Shown here: piece by piece, positions 51,360-63,566 of the stretch | Layout: the number at the start of each line of letters is the position of its first letter | Position numbering within the stretch: the first letter of the stretch is position 1 | Source of the DNA: Thereva unica | Lineage: Eukaryota; Arthropoda; Insecta; Diptera; Therevidae | DNA length: 64,000 nt | Assembly (NCBI GenBank): GCA_949987705.1 | Contig: OX465281.1 | Span: 4,752,001-4,816,000, forward strand | Reading direction: 5' to 3' | The notes under the pieces: model-generated | The model's input: only the letters and a program-made list of their open reading frames with translations | What the model was told of the DNA's origin: nothing | Databases searched by the model: none | Made by a program: the position numbers and the translations under genes

Positions 51360-52050
51360 TAAACCTTTCTTGGTTCAGCTAAGAAGAGAATCTAACGGCT
51401 GACTCAACTCTCAACATCCTAGGGGTAACTTTAACGGAGCATCTGCGATGGAATGATCACATATTCCAAATCGTTAAACAAGCCTCCCAATGCCTTGGAT
51501 TTCTCAAGATATTCAAGATCCTTCTCCAGCCAGCCGCCTTGGCTACAATCTATAAATCCTACATTCGGCCGCGCCTCGAATACAACTCCATAGACAGACA
51601 CCTTAAGCCACCGTAGGAATGTAGCAGCTTTCTCCATACTTTATCGCTATTACCATGGCGACTGTTCCACTGAAATTCAGGACCTCCTGCCTGCACGGCA
51701 ATACTTTTCCCGCAACACAAGACTAGCCCGCTCGGCTCACCCCCATACCCTACAGCCCCCTCGTTCACGCACAATACGGTTTAGAAGTTCGTTTATGAAT
51801 AGAACAACTCGACTGTGGAATAATCTCCCGCAGTCAGTATTTCCGAACTCGTACAACACCTTAGAGTTCAAACGTGAGGTTCATCGTCATTTTCTTCTAC
51901 ACCCTCCAGACCCCCTCTAACCTTTCCTATTCTCCTCTATCCTTCAAACCAAGCTTACTACTAGACTTTGCACCATGAACTGAACGACATGACGGACTGG
52001 TAATATAAAGGGTTACACCTAAGCTTGGTTTTTTCATATAAAAAAAAAGA
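51360..52050 (+). mobile_element. 3' end of a second LINE
   Basis: Reads STLNILGVTLTEHLRWNDHI (near 51403), then IYKSYIRPRLEYNS and, after a frame change, ALYYRYYHGDCSTEI, RTTRLWNNLPQSVFPNSYNT and FKREVHRHFLLHPPDPL with a stop near 51917. This is the usual LINE ORF2 C-terminus without RNase H. An untranslated tail with an A-run at 52040-52048 marks the probable 3' end. Confidence 0.8.
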
Positions 52051-52995
52051 ACGCCTTCTGTATTTGAAACCCTTCTATTACTATTGACTGAGCATTTATA
52101 TCGAAGACCGCTAAGTGTCACAGGAATGTCAGGTAACTACGAATTTCATTCGAATAGTAAGGCTTTCTGCTGCTACACCCCTATTTCATACAAAAAGGGG
52201 TCTGAATCATTTTGCTTTTCATTGGCAAAGTAGTTTGAACAACAATCCCACTTTCTCAAATACATTACTCTATATATTCCACTCGTACCACTTTCCTTTC
52301 AACATCATTTGAAATTATCTCTGGCATGACTTGACTGGTTTAAAAATTGGCCTCTTGTGAAAATTTACTTCACTCTTAAAAATTCCCCATACCCTCACTT
52401 GTTCCTTTACAATAACTCATCTAAAATTACCCTACCATGTTTGGTATGCTACTTGCAAGAGCTCTTCCCTACTCCAACATTTCTTCCACTAAATATCCCA
52501 AGAGTGTTTCACTGATTTAAATTTCCACAATTAACTGCAATATTTTATGTTCAAAATGGAAAACGTTTGAACTAAATCAAAGCGAAAAGTAGAAGAAAAA
52601 AAAAGTAGAAAGAAATAAGAATTTGAAATAATAAAACCTCTTGGGGCACTAGCTCAGAAAGACTAGTGCAGACTTCCTCATTTCCATTCAAACCGAGCTC
52701 CTTTCAATAAATGCATCCTTTCTAGCTAAGTAGTCCCGACATATTCAAAGTGCACGGCAGCATTTCCCGGTTTATTTTCCCCATTTTATTTCCTAGCCAT
52801 CGGCATAAAATCCTCAAAGCAGAGAGAGTTCGGCACCTGAGATTTGTAAAACATTTTTTTTTTTTTTTGCAAACTTAAAAGATCAAAACCAACCTCAGTT
52901 TCATAAATGGAAACCTGAAAATACATATCGACTCTAAAAGAGGACTTTTAATGTATATGTATGTGTTTTTATGTATATTTATATAATTACAACAG
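52050..52995. other. Intron, no gene seen
   Basis: AT-rich; T-run at 52854-52868. Acceptor sequence TATAATTACAACAG ends at 52995. Confidence 0.55.
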
Positions 52996-53196
52996 GTTCC
53001 CTTGGATGCTGGTCGCACCTGGACCCGATGACTGCAAGGCTGCGTGGACTAGGGGTGGGCCTCTCAACACCCACGGGACAGTTCTCGTTAAAGGACGTTG
53101 TTTACCAGGACGCCGGGACCTACAAGTGTATCGGGCAGTCGCCAAGTAACAAGAAGAAACTTGAAGTGCTTCAGACTGTTGGAGTGCTTGTCAAAG
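52996..53196 (+). CDS. Exon: C-terminal part of the Ig domain and start of the next linker (last visible exon)
   Basis: The acceptor AG is at 52994-52995 and the donor GTAAGT at 53197. Phase 1 in and phase 1 out (201 nt). The peptide begins (G)SLGCWSHLDPMTARLRGLG, then GQFSLKDVVYQDAGTYKCIG, whose DAGTYKC is the classic F-strand signature, and ends KKLEVLQTVGVLVKG. Together with exon 48251 it makes a complete Ig domain. Unusually a third Cys sits directly before the Trp (GCW). The exon ends at a domain boundary; the next exon (a fifth Ig domain if echinoid-like) is not in the remaining 10.8 kb as far as I can see. The Met at 52971 is intronic. Confidence 0.92.
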
Positions 53197-54700
53197 GTAA
53201 GTACCTGCCGTAATAGCTACCTAGGAACTAATACATTTCCCCTCGACGACTACAACCCCCCAACCGCCTTCACTAGGCCCCTTACGCCACTCCATGGCAA
53301 TCGTCATCTGGTCACCCAGGCGCTTACCGAACGACGATATTCATTTTTCTTTTAGGTGGATTCTGTTTGTTTACCTAACCACCTTACCTTCCACCCGGCA
53401 CACCCCCACCCCCCCTCGTGTGCCCTTTATGCCTTGCTTTCATACGCCCGATCCCAAGGTTCAACATCCTTGGCCCTGTTTGCTGCTGGATACATGAATG
53501 ATTGCAATTTAAAAGAAGCAGCAGGTGGGAGGAGTGGGTATGGGGACGATTCGGGCTGGGAAGGCTTTTCATCTTTTCACATCTGTTTGCCGGGGAAATG
53601 GAAAATAAATTTTTCTATAAATCAAGGAAACGTGCGTGATGGAGGTACGCGATACCCGTTCGGGCAGAGAGGCCCCCGTTTTTGTTTTTTTCATCTCGTC
53701 GAGTAATAGGCAAGGATTTTGCTCAATACTGACGCGGGGTATACTCTTTGCCATTGTGTGTGCGCGCCATTCCTCGAAGGAACGATAAATGAGAAAGGAA
53801 CCGAACGCGAAAAACAAAAGGATTCCAGCGAAATCACATTCCAATTGAATTTTAATGGATCCCGCCATAATGTTCTGCTATATCTGGTGTCATCAATCAA
53901 AATCCTTCATTTCCCACCACCCTCTATCCTCCTCCGGTGGGCACCGCCTCATACCCCAACCCCAACCCCAACTCCATCTACTACTCCTGTTGAGCCAGAA
54001 TCCTTCTTGCGAACAGATTGAAATAATGCGACTCTACCATATATCCTCAGGATATTACAATGCTTTTCTCCCTTAGTGTGTTTCTACGGGTTCACGTGGG
54101 CGCTGTCGAGAGCGGATTTTGGGGGCGGGAGGTGGAACCTGCTTTATTCACTGACGATTTTGAACGTTATTTGAGATGTCAGTAACATTTGAGTGGCTGA
54201 ATAGGGGTTGTTCATGACAGATTTTTTGTGTTGTAGGTTAACAAAAGGAGTCTACGTAAATATGAAACTTTTTTTTATATTCAACTTGGAGCCAGCCTCT
54301 TGCTCTGCCCTTCGCCCTTCTTGGATTTCCTCGTTTTTTTTTAACTTTTTCATATCGCGTGTTTTTTTTTTTAAGTTTTCCCGAAGTTTCTCTTCGATGG
54401 CGAGAGGGTGAATTTAAGAATTTCGTTGTTATGTAATGCTGGAATGTTATAAAGGGTTTTATTGCTTATTTTATTTGAATACTGCTTTTCGGAATTTTAA
54501 GAGAGGAGATGAAACTTGATTGCTGAATCATTTGATGGAGAAGCATTTGCGAACTCTTTTCTTCGTATGTTTTTTTTTTTCTTTCGCAAAAAAAATAAAT
54601 GTTTGCTCTATATTTTCAATTTATACAGTATAGTCCTGAGTGTATTGACGCAGAAATGCGTTTGTAAATTTTTTTTGAAGGGGTCTTTCATATTTGATCC
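53197..54700. other. Start of the next intron (at least 10.8 kb), no gene seen
   Basis: C-rich stretches near 53400 and 53955 (CCCCAACCCCAACCCCAAC). The open frames there are low-complexity. No acceptor with an Ig-like frame was found. Confidence 0.55.
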
Positions 54701-54719
54701 TATAGATATGCAATATTAC

Positions 54720-56110
54720 GGATTAAGCGCCACTGCAGTAGAAATGAGAACTAAATTTGGATTATTACTTCAGAAAATTTCAGGGGGTATCGCAGCCCTC
54801 AGATATCACACCAAAAATCTAAGGTTCGCCCCCTTTATAATAGTGATAAGGCCTTTATCGCAAAGGTTCTCTAGCCTGTCTAAAACCACGGACCGATTTT
54901 CAATAGGCTAGGTTCAGTTTCAAACCCAATCAGGGGTCTGGAAGGGGACCATTATATGCTACAGAAAGATTCTGGGTTGTGGACCAGCATCTCTGAACCC
55001 TCCCTCGATAGCTTGCCTGCATTCTCATTGCCCTCGTAACTCCATTGTCCAGGGACCCTGAAACGTGAGAGCTTTTTTGCCTGGGCAGGCTGTTTAGTAT
55101 GTCAAAGCACACTTCAACTATTTTGAAGCAAAACTTCCTCGTTTATGGTTGCTTCACTATCCGCAATCCGTTGGCCCCAAGAGAGAAGAAGGTATTAGAC
55201 TGGGTCTGAGTAGTCAACTGGCGTACTCTGAATACAAGTAGGACATAGGTTCAATCCAAGTCCAGTAGGGTCTTATTTGAATTAATTGATAGGCCCTGCA
55301 TCACCTTTGAAGCTCTTGGAGTGCACTTCACGAGACCTCTGTAATGGTCAAATCAAACTTTCTAAGCGAGACAATAATGACAAGATTATATGTGTAGTGG
55401 AGTGGATGGCATCTAAACTAGATTCATGAAGTTTCTACAACCAGAGAACGAGGACAGAACTCCACCTTGACACTAAGTCATTCAGGATTGAAGAATTGAC
55501 ATGCCCTATAAGCAAGGCGTTTGGAGACTTGCCCATGGAGGTGCTCGCTGATAAGACATCTCAAGGTTTTTTCTGGATAGAGGCGAATGAGTCATCCTCC
55601 CTTTTAGGCCACTCCTTTGGTGGAGTCTTTAGAAAGGAGCTTTTGTAGTTTAGTTTCCTATGGTGGAGTATGCAGGCTCTCAGAATGCTTCCTCCAGGGC
55701 ATGCTTTTGGAGCCACTCAACTCCCTTTTTGTAGACTTAAGACGAGCCTGTATTATTCCGATTGCCCAGAATTTTCAATCTATTAACTTTCCTACACATT
55801 GCAGCAAGTCTGTCATTCCAGCAGGGTACTGTACGCGACAACAGGGAAGAAGAGCCAGTATTTCTGTCATGATAGGAGGATATAAGCAGCTTATTTTACT
55901 GCGTGAAACCTTCTGCAGCTCACACAACGAGCTGATAGAGGCGGCGAAGAGGTCTGATTTCGAAGACACGAACCCCGGAAACTTAGACCAGTTGATTTTC
56001 ATAGGAATCAGGGAAGAGACGCGGATATGAGGGAGATCCGAAATGGGGAACTTGATGTCTAGATCACATGTCTCCAAAGTGAAGTACGCATACCCCGAAA
56101 CGTTCTAGGG
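54720..56110 (-). mobile_element. LINE remnant with RNase H and linker pieces
   Basis: On the minus strand, 55775-56077 is a 100-residue frame reading PISDLPHIRVSSLIPMKINW then SKFPGFVSSK, a match in style to the endonuclease-RT linker of Jockey/R1 LINEs. Nearer the element's 3' end (54930-55060) a frame-shifting VPGQWSYEGNENAGKLSREG-like text is the RNase H H/D motif. The RT between them is not legible. The opposite-strand 137-residue frame at 55617-56030 is a shadow. Confidence 0.55.
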
Positions 56111-57237
56111 GGTACACCAAATTTTTCTTCAAGGTACTTTATGTCCTCTCTTTTTCTAAGATATTCAATATCGTTGAGAATGTAACGGTGCAGAAATTGA
56201 AGCTCCAGGCTACTCTTGCTTTCTGAGTTTTCATTATCATCAGGAGCATCACAGCATATTGTTGGACTTGGCTTCCTCTAGCTTTCGCCTTTTTTTCAGT
56301 CCTTTTGGTAATTGTGTTATGTCTTCCTCGACGCTGTCTATACAGGGGGTATCCGGCTGTTGATAGGATTGGGTTAGACGAACAAAAATCGTGTGGGTGC
56401 GGGGTCGCAATGGTTTAAAATTTGGTAGAGGTTGGTTTGGTTAGTAGAGTATCATCCTCCATTTTTGTAAGCCTATAACCTATTTTCATGCATAAAGTAT
56501 CAGTGTACGCAGAATACTCCAACCTATCTAAATTTGTAAAAGCGGCGATTTCCACAGTTATGAATCGTTAAAGTCAAAATTTCGACATAAGTTAGGTGTA
56601 AAAGTACAAAATAGTGAGCACCATCGATTCTGAAAATGATATTCCAGCAAATTATCTTCTTTGTGCTCCTTTCAATCGTTCTTTGTAAAGCCTGTTCCTG
56701 TTCTACACGAACATGTTCAAATACGAAAGTTGTAGGCTTGGCATTGTACATTCGGACATCGATGCGCCCTACGTACCATCATACATACGTTCAACGTTTG
56801 AGGGTGTTCATAGTATCGTGTAAAGTGAACAAAGCGCAATATACGTTTCAAGTGCTCGCTGTCTGGCATATCATCTCTAGTTGTCCATAGTAGAGTTGAG
56901 AGTCAATTGTCTAGCCATTTAGAAGAATCACAAACTGGACGATTCCTTTCCAGTCCCATCGCACAAACAATATTACCATCACAGTCAATTCTGTTCTCGC
57001 AAAACCTTGTGACGCTTCACCATCCCTTGTCCATGCTCTTTGGCACTTCGTTTGATTGTCGTACGTGACCTATTTTTCAGAAATAAGTCGATTTCATTGC
57101 GTTTTAGCAGCGCATCGCAGATGCCAATGCGGTCTATATCGTTCAACTCATGAGGAATCCATAAATCGAGTTTCTTTTTTAATCAGATTTGTGTAAATGG
57201 TTCAAAATAGTTTTGTGATAAATGCATATCTCCCCGT
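56111..57237. other. Intron or old repeat, no gene seen
   Basis: Overlapping open frames on both strands at 56524-56890 show no domain. Confidence 0.45.
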
Positions 57238-57479
57238 CAGGGGCGGCGCTTTCATAGGTGCAACTGGTGCATTTGCACCGGGCCCCGCAATTTCAGAAGT
57301 GTGAAAGTGAAGTGTTCCCGTGCCTTTATTTTCATATATTGAAAATAATTATATTGTGGAACTCCACAGAGTGTATGTGATTTTTTACATAGTCCTTCCC
57401 ACGGCCAAAAAATAAACAGCTGATGGCGGCGCTATATGGCATATTGCACCGGGCGCAAAAGAGCTAAACGCCGGTCCTG
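57238..57479. mobile_element. Short hAT-type element related to 42243-43052
   Basis: The left end is CAGGGGCGGCGCTTTCATAG and the right end, inverted, is CAGGACCGGCGTTTAGC. The interior has TTTATTTTCATATATTGAA and CTATATGGCATATTGCACCG, both present in the larger element. No clear 8-bp flanking duplication (CTCCCCGT against CAATATAC). Confidence 0.85.
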
Positions 57480-57585
57480 CAATATACCAAGATCGCGATA
57501 TCGACACTGTTGACATTCTTGTCCCTGTGAGTCGTCACGACACGACTAGTTGGGGGCCTAATCTCAGCTTATCATTTCCACTCTA

Positions 57586-57680
57586 GGCCCCTGTGCTGAA
57601 AGTCGTAATTCGACGGAAATGTCACTTTCTTCAACTCAAACGACTAGTCGAAACACGACTCGACTTTCAGCACAGGGGCC
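57586..57680 (+). mobile_element. 95-bp foldback MITE, copy 3 of 3
   Basis: Ends GGCCCCTGTGCTGAAAGTCG and its exact inverse. The interior aligns with 15077-15171 directly and with 14953-15048 as reverse complement. Of the three copies it has the best-matched ends. Confidence 0.9.
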
Positions 57681-58140
57681 GCTATCTCATTAGAGTTTTT
57701 CAGGTATTTGACTAGGGTTTTCAGTGCTTGGACGGCAAGAACGTTACCAATATTTCACGTCAAAACTATCAAAACGAAAACCAGCGAACTATTTCCGTGT
57801 AGCAGATTTTGGCAAAGTGCCATTGCCTTAAAGGTGACTTTACATTATATGATTTGTCATATGACTGTCAATGAAGTCAAACCTAACAATGACGTTTGTT
57901 TTTGAGATGTCATACGACTATCTGTCAAAATTCGCTTTGAATATTTCTGTCGATTCTATCGATGCATACTCAAAACTAGCACTTGTCAACTGTCACCTTT
58001 CAAACCTGACTTATGTGGCAGTCTTTCCCAGCCTCTATTGGAAATAATCCGAAACATCCGCAACTTGACCGGATTAGTAGCAGAAACAACTACTTGCTGC
58101 TACGACGGTTTAGTACTACATTTCGATAGCTAATTCAATA

Positions 58141-58488
58141 GGGGCCCATACACTACAAGGTTTTATGCGTACAAACATGTCCCACAATCTTTCTGACAAA
58201 CTTGTTTGAACGCCGAGCTTACCCATACACTATTATGGTTTTCATTTTCCTTTAAAGATTTCAAATCGAAATGAGTTCATGAACTAGGAATAAGTTGTAA
58301 TCAATAGCCTTTGAAATTTTATGTTATGCACAGAACTGTCAGATAAAACCACGAAAAAATCAAACCATTTTGATATTTGGGACAAACTTGTGACAAACAT
58401 AAAACCAAAAACCAAATTCACCACACACTGTCAATCTTTGTTTGAACGCCTTGTTTGTACGCATAAAACCTTGTAGTGTATGGGCCCC
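58141..58488. mobile_element. 348-bp inverted-repeat element with TA target duplication
   Basis: A perfect 36-bp inverted repeat (58141-58176 and 58453-58488) begins GGGGCCCATACACTACAAGG. It is flanked by TA at 58139-58140 and 58489-58490. Further imperfect inner repeats (TTTGAACGCC near 58205 and near 58441) continue the symmetry. No coding capacity. Confidence 0.9.
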
Positions 58489-58490
58489 TA

Positions 58491-61340
58491 ATCAAGGTTG
58501 CGCTGCGAATGAATTCAATCGATATCGATCAAAAAGAAAAAATGAACATTGACAAATAAAGAATAAAAATAAATTAGAAATAAAAGATATTCATCCAAAT
58601 AAATCAACGGACTTTTATTTCTCTTCCGCTCGCCTATGGTTGTGACACGGAGTAACAACCAGACAGCGACACTTATTTGAAGTTAACGCCATCTATTGGA
58701 AAAACGCCACGTTACTTTTTCCCCAGTATTATAATAATTGCATTTGTATAGAGTTAAATTTTGAAAATAAACCATATGTTAATAAACACTGCGTTTTCTA
58801 CATTTTCGTTGGGGCGTCATACATGCTGCTTTCTGAGTCACCCTCTATTCTGTTGCATTCAAAGGAAAATAGAATTTCCCTCAAATTTTATTTAAGCAAA
58901 GCCACTTATAAAATGCCTACAAAATATTGAAAGAATCCGAAACATACTTTTCCTCCCCTTGGAAAATGGTGAACATCCCTTCAAGTTCTCTTGAAGACAA
59001 ACTTTCAAAGAGCACAAAAATGGGTTGGCGAACGAACGGGCGTAGGGGTGGCACGGCGAAATCTTGAAAGATGCATAAAAAACTCCTGGAGGAAATAGGG
59101 CGCGTAATGCACTTAAATTTCATAACTTTTTGGCATCGATCTATTGAATCGATTACCGTGTATATCCTATCAACTCAGATGAGAAACGAGCAATTGGTGT
59201 GCCTCGCGCACCCAGTTTGGCCAACCCTTGCTGCCCTCCCTCCGCCCGTCAGTCCCCGCCCGTCAGTCCCCGCCGGATCTGCATATACTTTGGTGAAATG
59301 CGAAGAAATTTTCTTTGACTTTTGCAAAACTTTTCGACAACCTGCAAGTCTACAAACTTGCTCCTATCTTTTCTAGATGTCGTCTGGCAACTGTAACGAG
59401 GAAGTTCAATAGCTTCTACGGAATAAACTTGAAGCCTGGATAATTTCACAGGACGGCAGCGTGAAGAGTAGTGTGAGAAAAAGCGCACATGCAACAGCAC
59501 AGCCGAACAAGCCCTTGACATACACGGACACGATATGGGGATGATATGAAGCAACGTTATAGCGAAACCGGGTCGCGCGGGCGGAGGGGGCCGGAATTAG
59601 GCACGTAGAAGAAGTATATATGGCATGCGGGGGATGCGGGGGGCGGAGCAGGAGACAACTTAAAAATTTCCCGTACTAAAATTTTCATCTAAATAAATTG
59701 ACTAAAATGTCTTCATGCATTTTAAATGAAATTTGGTTCGAGTGGATGTTATGTTGTTGTTACGTCATTACATCAGGATCCAGAGGAGGAGGAGTGTTCC
59801 AAGGATATCTCTTCGTCCCCGGAGTGTTTGTTGCCGTTTGGCAGGAACATGCACAAATGGGAATTCCCATCTTGTACGCTGTTCATCATCGACCGGGGGA
59901 TCAGAGGGCTTTTCTCCTTCTCTCCTCTTCATCAGCCAGCCCCCCGTCGCCATGCCCCAGCATCCTTCCTCCCCGTTGGCCCCAACCGCTGGTATACATT
60001 CTTAAAGTCCTTGAGCCGATAAGAAATTTTGTAAGACTGGTGCCCTTCGTTTGTCGTAGTCGTAGTCGTCCTCGTCGTCGTTGTCGCTGTCGTTGTCGTC
60101 GTTTTCGCTCTTACAATTCTGCTACTTTCTTATACTTGAAGGAAACTTTCTTCAATGTACGACGATGGAGAATATGGCACCGTTGGTACGGGGATGGAAC
60201 CGTTTATAACACATAAAGGATAATTTCACATTTATTTAAGGCTTCAAAGATAACCCCAGGTTGAAGCTGGCTATATTTCGCCTGATAACGCTGCCGGCGA
60301 TACGGTACGGCACACAGCGTGCGCACACACTATCACACAACGACCGGTAGCAGCGTTTTTATATAAATGCGCTCGGCGGAGATAAGTAATTCTTTGCGCG
60401 TACACTCGTTTGCCTAAAGTTCACTCTAAAGGAATATGAGCGGCATTACGGCGGTGGTGGCAGGGATATTAAGTGGATTTAGAGGACATCTACAATAGAA
60501 GTTTAGGAAAATTGCAGATTTCGAAGAGGTTAATTGGGAGGAAGACGCCCGCCTTATTTACCTTCGGGTCCCACCTCTCTATGCACACAACGCTCACATA
60601 CGACTAGAACCCACCTCGTCCTCGTCCTTCCACGCCATCGTTGTCGTTGTGATAGTTGCGCTGCGATCCCACGTGATATCCTTGAGAATTTAAAAGGAGG
60701 CGAACAAATCGCTGCTACTTATGGGCAATCTTTATAAATTTATAATACAAAGCTTCTGGGATTGGGAAATAAAGTTGTGTCGTTTATTTCAACCCGGGGC
60801 GGGTTCGGTTGGGAGGGGGGAAAACTTCCGGGGGGAGGGGGGATAACCTCGTTACATAAAATTTGAATTATGGCCGGGGTTGGCCTATTGCCTAATTGGA
60901 ATTTATTGTATGACCTTATTTAAGTAAAAAGGTATTTCGGCATGGAATTTTTAACCAACAGCCCAAATCGATAAATAGATGTTAAAAAGTGGGGATGGAG
61001 AGAGATAACACGTATTTTCACAATATTTTTGATGGGCCAAAAGTTATTAGCTTCGATTTGGAGTTTAGGCCTATGTGTAAAGGCGGAAAATACGCCATGA
61101 AGGTTATTCGCTATTTTTTCTATGGTATAGAAGGTGATTACTTAGGTAGATGCGTAATTTTGTTGAGTTAACGTCAAATGAGAATTTAAAAAAAGTGCTA
61201 TTCAACATCCTTTTAGACAACCAGATAGTAGAAAAAATTCACTTAGTAGCAAAGATTTTAACCGAACTACATATGGAGTACACCGCCGTTTTCCAATAGA
61301 TGGCGCTAGCAGTAAAAAACTGGTCAAAAATGTCACCTCA
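58491..61340. other. Intron, no gene seen
   Basis: Includes a CCCGTCAGTCCCCG direct repeat near 59245, GTCGTC-type repeats at 60055-60110, and a TATATAAA-containing segment near 60358 that could be a promoter but has no supported gene after it. The 172-residue plus frame at 59698-60216 overlaps two other plus frames and is rich in low-complexity residues, so it is not called. Confidence 0.45.
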
Positions 61341-61344
61341 GAAA

Positions 61345-61575
61345 CGTCAAATGATATTGGCATCTGGGATCAACGCTACAAAAGTGGAAATTTTGGCGTA
61401 GCAGATAAAGAGCGTTCCGGAACGGTGAAAAAGGTCGAAGACGCATAATTGGAGTCATTACTGGGTGAAGATCCTTGCTAAAGGCCACTAGAACGCAAGG
61501 CGTGACTCAACGAGCCATTTGCCCTCGTTTGAAACCTTTGGGAATGATCCAAAAGCAGGAACATTTTTTGCCACA
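61345..61575 (+). pseudogene. Mariner transposase N-terminal fragment
   Basis: DQRYKSGNFGVADKERSGTV is read from about 61370, followed by KKVEDA and a stop. After frame changes come GEDPC and then GVTQRAICPRLKPLGMIQKQ from 61499. This is the N-terminal DNA-binding region of mariner transposases (helix-turn-helix with the GVTQ...RLK..GM block). The catalytic D,D(34)D part and both termini are absent. Several stops and shifts; dead. Confidence 0.85.
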
Positions 61576-61734
61576 CAACCCGGCTAGCATTTTGAGGGGG
61601 TGCAAATGGGTCCCCACGAGACTCAACCCACTGCCTCATGTGAACCCCATGTGAATTTGAGTATTTAGGCGTGGACATGTGAATAAAAACGGTGACAAAA
61701 TCGAAAGCTTTATATTTTTTAAACGCTAATACCG

Positions 61735-61830
61735 TTTTACCAAGCGGTCCCCCAGCTGACTACTAATCACATCTAGTGCTGCTTGACCTCCGCAAATGAA
61801 CGAGAATCGGTTTATTTTTGTATGGTAAAT
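61735..61830. repeat. Dispersed repeat, second copy (see 46310-46570)
   Basis: AGCGGTCCCCCAGCT then AGTGCTGCTTGACCTCCG match 46312-46385. The other half of the repeat is at 62999-63060. Confidence 0.6.
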
Positions 61831-61924
61831 GACACCCTTCACGGTTGCCAACCTAATCGTCTAAAATATGAAGGAATTCAACAAACGAAAACTAAAGCTT
61901 TGTATGAGTCAAACTAAAGCTTAA

Positions 61925-62310
61925 GGGTATAGGTTAGGTTAGGTTTAAATGGCTGCACCAATAGGGAGCCCACTTAGGCACACCTTCCCTCAAAGGTGGC
62001 CACAATCTAGCTATTTAGCTGCTATCTTTCCTTGTATTTCTTTGCCTTTCTCTGTTTCTTATATTTTGCCACTGTTGGGACAAAGTTCACGCCATTTCAA
62101 GCCATTTTGAGCTTTTGATAAAGCAACAGAGTTTAAGAACACCAATATTTTGCAGCTCGCTAAATCCATCAAGGAAGGGTTCGCCAAGGAAGGTCCCTCG
62201 TTACCTTGCGAGGGTGGGACATGTACAGAGAAGATGGGAGACAGTTTCTTCCTCTTCTTCATTACCACAACTTCTGCATAACTCGTTGTAGGGAAGTCCT
62301 AATCTTTTAA
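61925..62310 (-). mobile_element. LINE 3' end (ORF2 C-terminus and untranslated tail)
   Basis: On the minus strand from 62295: LPYNELCRSCGNEEEEETVS and HLLCTCPTLAR, the Cys/His-rich end of R1/Jockey-type ORF2. After a frameshift comes EGPSLANPSLMDL. The downstream tail, with GTGGGCTCCC and TAACCTAACCTAAC near 61930-61975, lies before the element's end. Confidence 0.75.
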
Positions 62311-62319
62311 GGGTATAAC

Positions 62320-63430
62320 TTTCTAAAACTTTTCAAAATGATTTCCGAACGGGTACGGTAGCTCTTGGGTTTGCTCCATTTGAGTTCAGCCAAAATAGAC
62401 GTAAATACTTCAAGCTGAGTAATTGGAGGGTGCCAAAAAATTGAGAGTTTTACGAAGTGTGTGTAACATTTCGTACAAGCGCACGTGCATTGTCATTTCC
62501 CCTTTGATATTCGTTTACGGGCATCAACACTCCCTCACAGCCTCTGAATAGGGATTGAGACTATAAATGTCCGGGTAATTTGGCTGTGCGCACTTTTCTT
62601 TTTGAATCTACTTCGTGGTGGGGGGATTTGAGACTCTCACTGCGCATCAAAAAAGCGTTTTTGAAATTCCAGATTGTTTTGGCGCAGGCCATAACTCGCT
62701 AGTTGCTGAAATTTGATACAGCCTTTAAAAACATCATTAAACATTAAATGTCGGGTTGTATTTTTTATGGAGCTCATGAGAAACCTAAGGGGAAGTTCAT
62801 CTTATTATTTTCCATATAGGGCCTACACCTGCACTTTGCATGAGGCATACCCCGTTGAAATTCTGATTGGCCAAAACGGCTTTGAAAAGCTAATTAAAAT
62901 AAAATTAAATATAAGCATAAAATCGTATTACTACTCAGCTGTCCTACTTGCATATTTCCGCGTGCTTTTTTTTTTAGAAAACTAGTAGCCAAGCTTTAAC
63001 TTCTGAAGCATGCTTCTTCGTGTATTTTGGACCAATTTTCTGAGAAAAAAACCAAGTCAGTCGGGGTCGGGCAATTATTCTTTACCCAGCACTTCTATTA
63101 AACCCACGAGTCAAGTACTCCAATCTCGGGCAGGATTTTCTTAAGAACTCGGGAAGTCAATGAGAGGTGGCTAAAAGAACTTTTGAAAGACTAGAGCTAG
63201 GAAGTTAGGAAGCTAGGAAGAGTAAGATTCCAAGATGCAGCTGGAAAGATAGTACAGGAAACAGTGAAATAATTGCCAATGCATCAAGCAGTTTTATTCC
63301 AACGCCTTGCATCCAATGCTTCCGCGACAAAACGGTGATGATTAACGAATGAACAGGAAATGGCTTTGTGGCTTAGGATATTTGTGTTAACAGGCCATAG
63401 CATGAGAAATGGGAGAGGGTTTCTGCAAAG
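62320..63430. other. Intron, no gene seen
   Basis: Contains the second half of the dispersed repeat at 62999-63060. Otherwise unrecognised. Confidence 0.45.
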
Positions 63431-63566
63431 AGGGAAATTCAGAAAGGAGGAATATTATCTAGATGGAACCAGTGGAAAAATGAAGGACCATGCCGCGGTG
63501 TGGAATTGAACCACGGGTGTCTGGGATAGTAGTCAGTTGCTTTAATGGCTAGGCTATCAAGGACCA
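63425..63566 (-). mobile_element. tRNA-derived SINE, copy 3
   Basis: The minus-strand head from 63566 has box A-like TAGCCTAGCCATTAAAG, CTGACTACTATCCCAG and box B-like TGGTTCAATTCCA, more decayed than copy 2. The GGTCCTTCATTTTTCCACT junction follows the head, as in copy 2. The body is shorter or diverged. Confidence 0.75.

Noticed and set aside
59698..60216. 172-residue plus-strand open frame
   Set aside because: Three overlapping plus frames over one stretch, with Arg-rich runs from GTCGTC repeats. No acceptor with a matching Ig phase and no recognised domain.
60350..60370. TATATAAA as a core promoter
   Set aside because: No supported transcript or exon follows, and TA-rich strings are common in this window.
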